Source: Pseudomonadales bacterium (GTDB lineage: Bacteria > Pseudomonadota > Gammaproteobacteria > Pseudomonadales > Azotimanducaceae). From it: a stretch of DNA of 53,573 nucleotides. The notes beneath the pieces were generated by a model. The model had not been told where the DNA came from. It saw nothing but the letters and a program-made list of their open reading frames with translations, and did no database searches. Location: NCBI GenBank assembly GCA_028277965.1, contig JANQFF010000414.1, positions 1-53,573 on the forward strand, in the 5' to 3' direction. Position 1 is the stretch's first letter; every line of letters begins with the position of its first letter. Positions 53,282 through 53,573 of this stretch are shown piece after piece. The translations under genes and the position numbers were made by a program.

Positions 53282-53573
53282 GAGTCTCCTACGAGGTACA
53301 CATCGCAAGGTGAATGATTGAGAACAGCTCGTGCTGTTGAGCCCAGGAGTATCCGGTTAACCGCACTTCGATTGCTCGCACCCATGACGATCAGGTCAGC
53401 GTTCCATTGTGTGGCCATGTCGACAATTGTATCCGCCGGTCCACCTTGCAGGACGTCGATGTTGTCTGCGCTGTAACCAGCGGCCTGGGCAGCTTCATTG
53501 ATGGCTACGCGCGCCTGGTCCACGAGATCGTTTTCGACCTCTGTATAGGAAAAGTGCACACCGGTAGCATCGG
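53278..53573 (-). CDS. Universal stress protein family, C-terminal part (5' end outside window)
   Basis: The frame runs off the right edge. The visible end contains VLQGGPADTIVDMATQWNAD, LIVMGASNRSAVNRILLGST and ARAVLNHSPCDVYLV, which match the UspA ATP-binding signature (G-2x-G-9x-G-S/T: G...NRSAVNRILLGST). UspA proteins bind ATP and act in stress survival. The N-terminus is not visible. Its stop overlaps the following 74-residue gene's start. Confidence 0.9.
   Translation of the reverse strand, partial: DATGVHFSYTEVENDLVDQARVAINEAAQAAGYSADNIDVLQGGPADTIVDMATQWNADLIVMGASNRSAVNRILLGSTARAVLNHSPCDVYLVGDS

Overview
The window is a stretch of chromosome from a gammaproteobacterium. The evidence is gene order: rplQ - uvrA - ssb; proA - nadD - rsfS - rlmH - mrdA - rodA - mltB - rlpA - dacA - ybeD - lipB; hemA - prfA - prmC - moeB divergent from lolB; and tRNA-Gln - prs - rplY - pth - ychF. 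All of these are familiar from Pseudomonas-like gammaproteobacteria. The second half (TonB-dependent receptor, PQQ/cytochrome dehydrogenase, luciferase-like monooxygenase, aa3-type oxidase) points to an aerobic, heterotrophic, probably environmental lineage. I cannot name a genus. Coding density is high and TTG start codons are unusually frequent.

Layout. 1-1166: the end of rplQ, then a small cassette encoding a double-glycine-leader (bacteriocin-like) peptide, a strong terminator and two very small membrane proteins. 1169-6907: uvrA, ssb, uppP, a dienelactone-hydrolase-type enzyme and a Lon-substrate-binding-domain protein. 6968-16886: proline, NAD, ribosome-maturation, cell-elongation/peptidoglycan and lipoate genes, all on the plus strand. 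16908-25511: a small membrane protein, moeB-prmC-prfA-hemA, then lolB, tRNA-Gln(UUG), prs, rplY, pth and ychF. ispE and lipA, which often sit in these two blocks, are absent from them. 25732-29825: an EF-G2-type elongation factor, an MDR oxidoreductase and exonuclease III. 29932-40364: an accessory metabolic region with a PhoX-family protein, a two-heme secreted protein, a VOC protein, a quinohemoprotein resembling polyvinyl alcohol dehydrogenase, a luciferase-like monooxygenase, a TonB receptor and a SnoaL-like protein. 40431-50157: a respiratory region with a CBS protein, a di-heme peroxidase, a fused copper-type (YtkA-like) protein, a TlpA-like protein and an aa3 oxidase operon (diheme subunit II, subunit I, two subunit III proteins, subunit IV). 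50213-53573: NIPSNAP, an esterase-like hydrolase, small membrane/lipoproteins and the end of a universal stress protein gene.

A family of REP-like palindromes runs through the whole window. By my count they occupy eight of nine convergent gene junctions and none of the eight divergent ones. At two loci they have been drawn into genes: both arms of one pair are translated as the start of the RlpA lipoprotein, where one arm supplies most of the signal-peptide hydrophobic core, and another arm is translated as the LipB C-terminus. The observations most worth following up are the double-glycine peptide cassette, the REP-derived signal peptide, and the cox-linked pair of a di-heme peroxidase and a fused two-domain periplasmic protein. 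All readings come from the sequence by eye; no database search was run.
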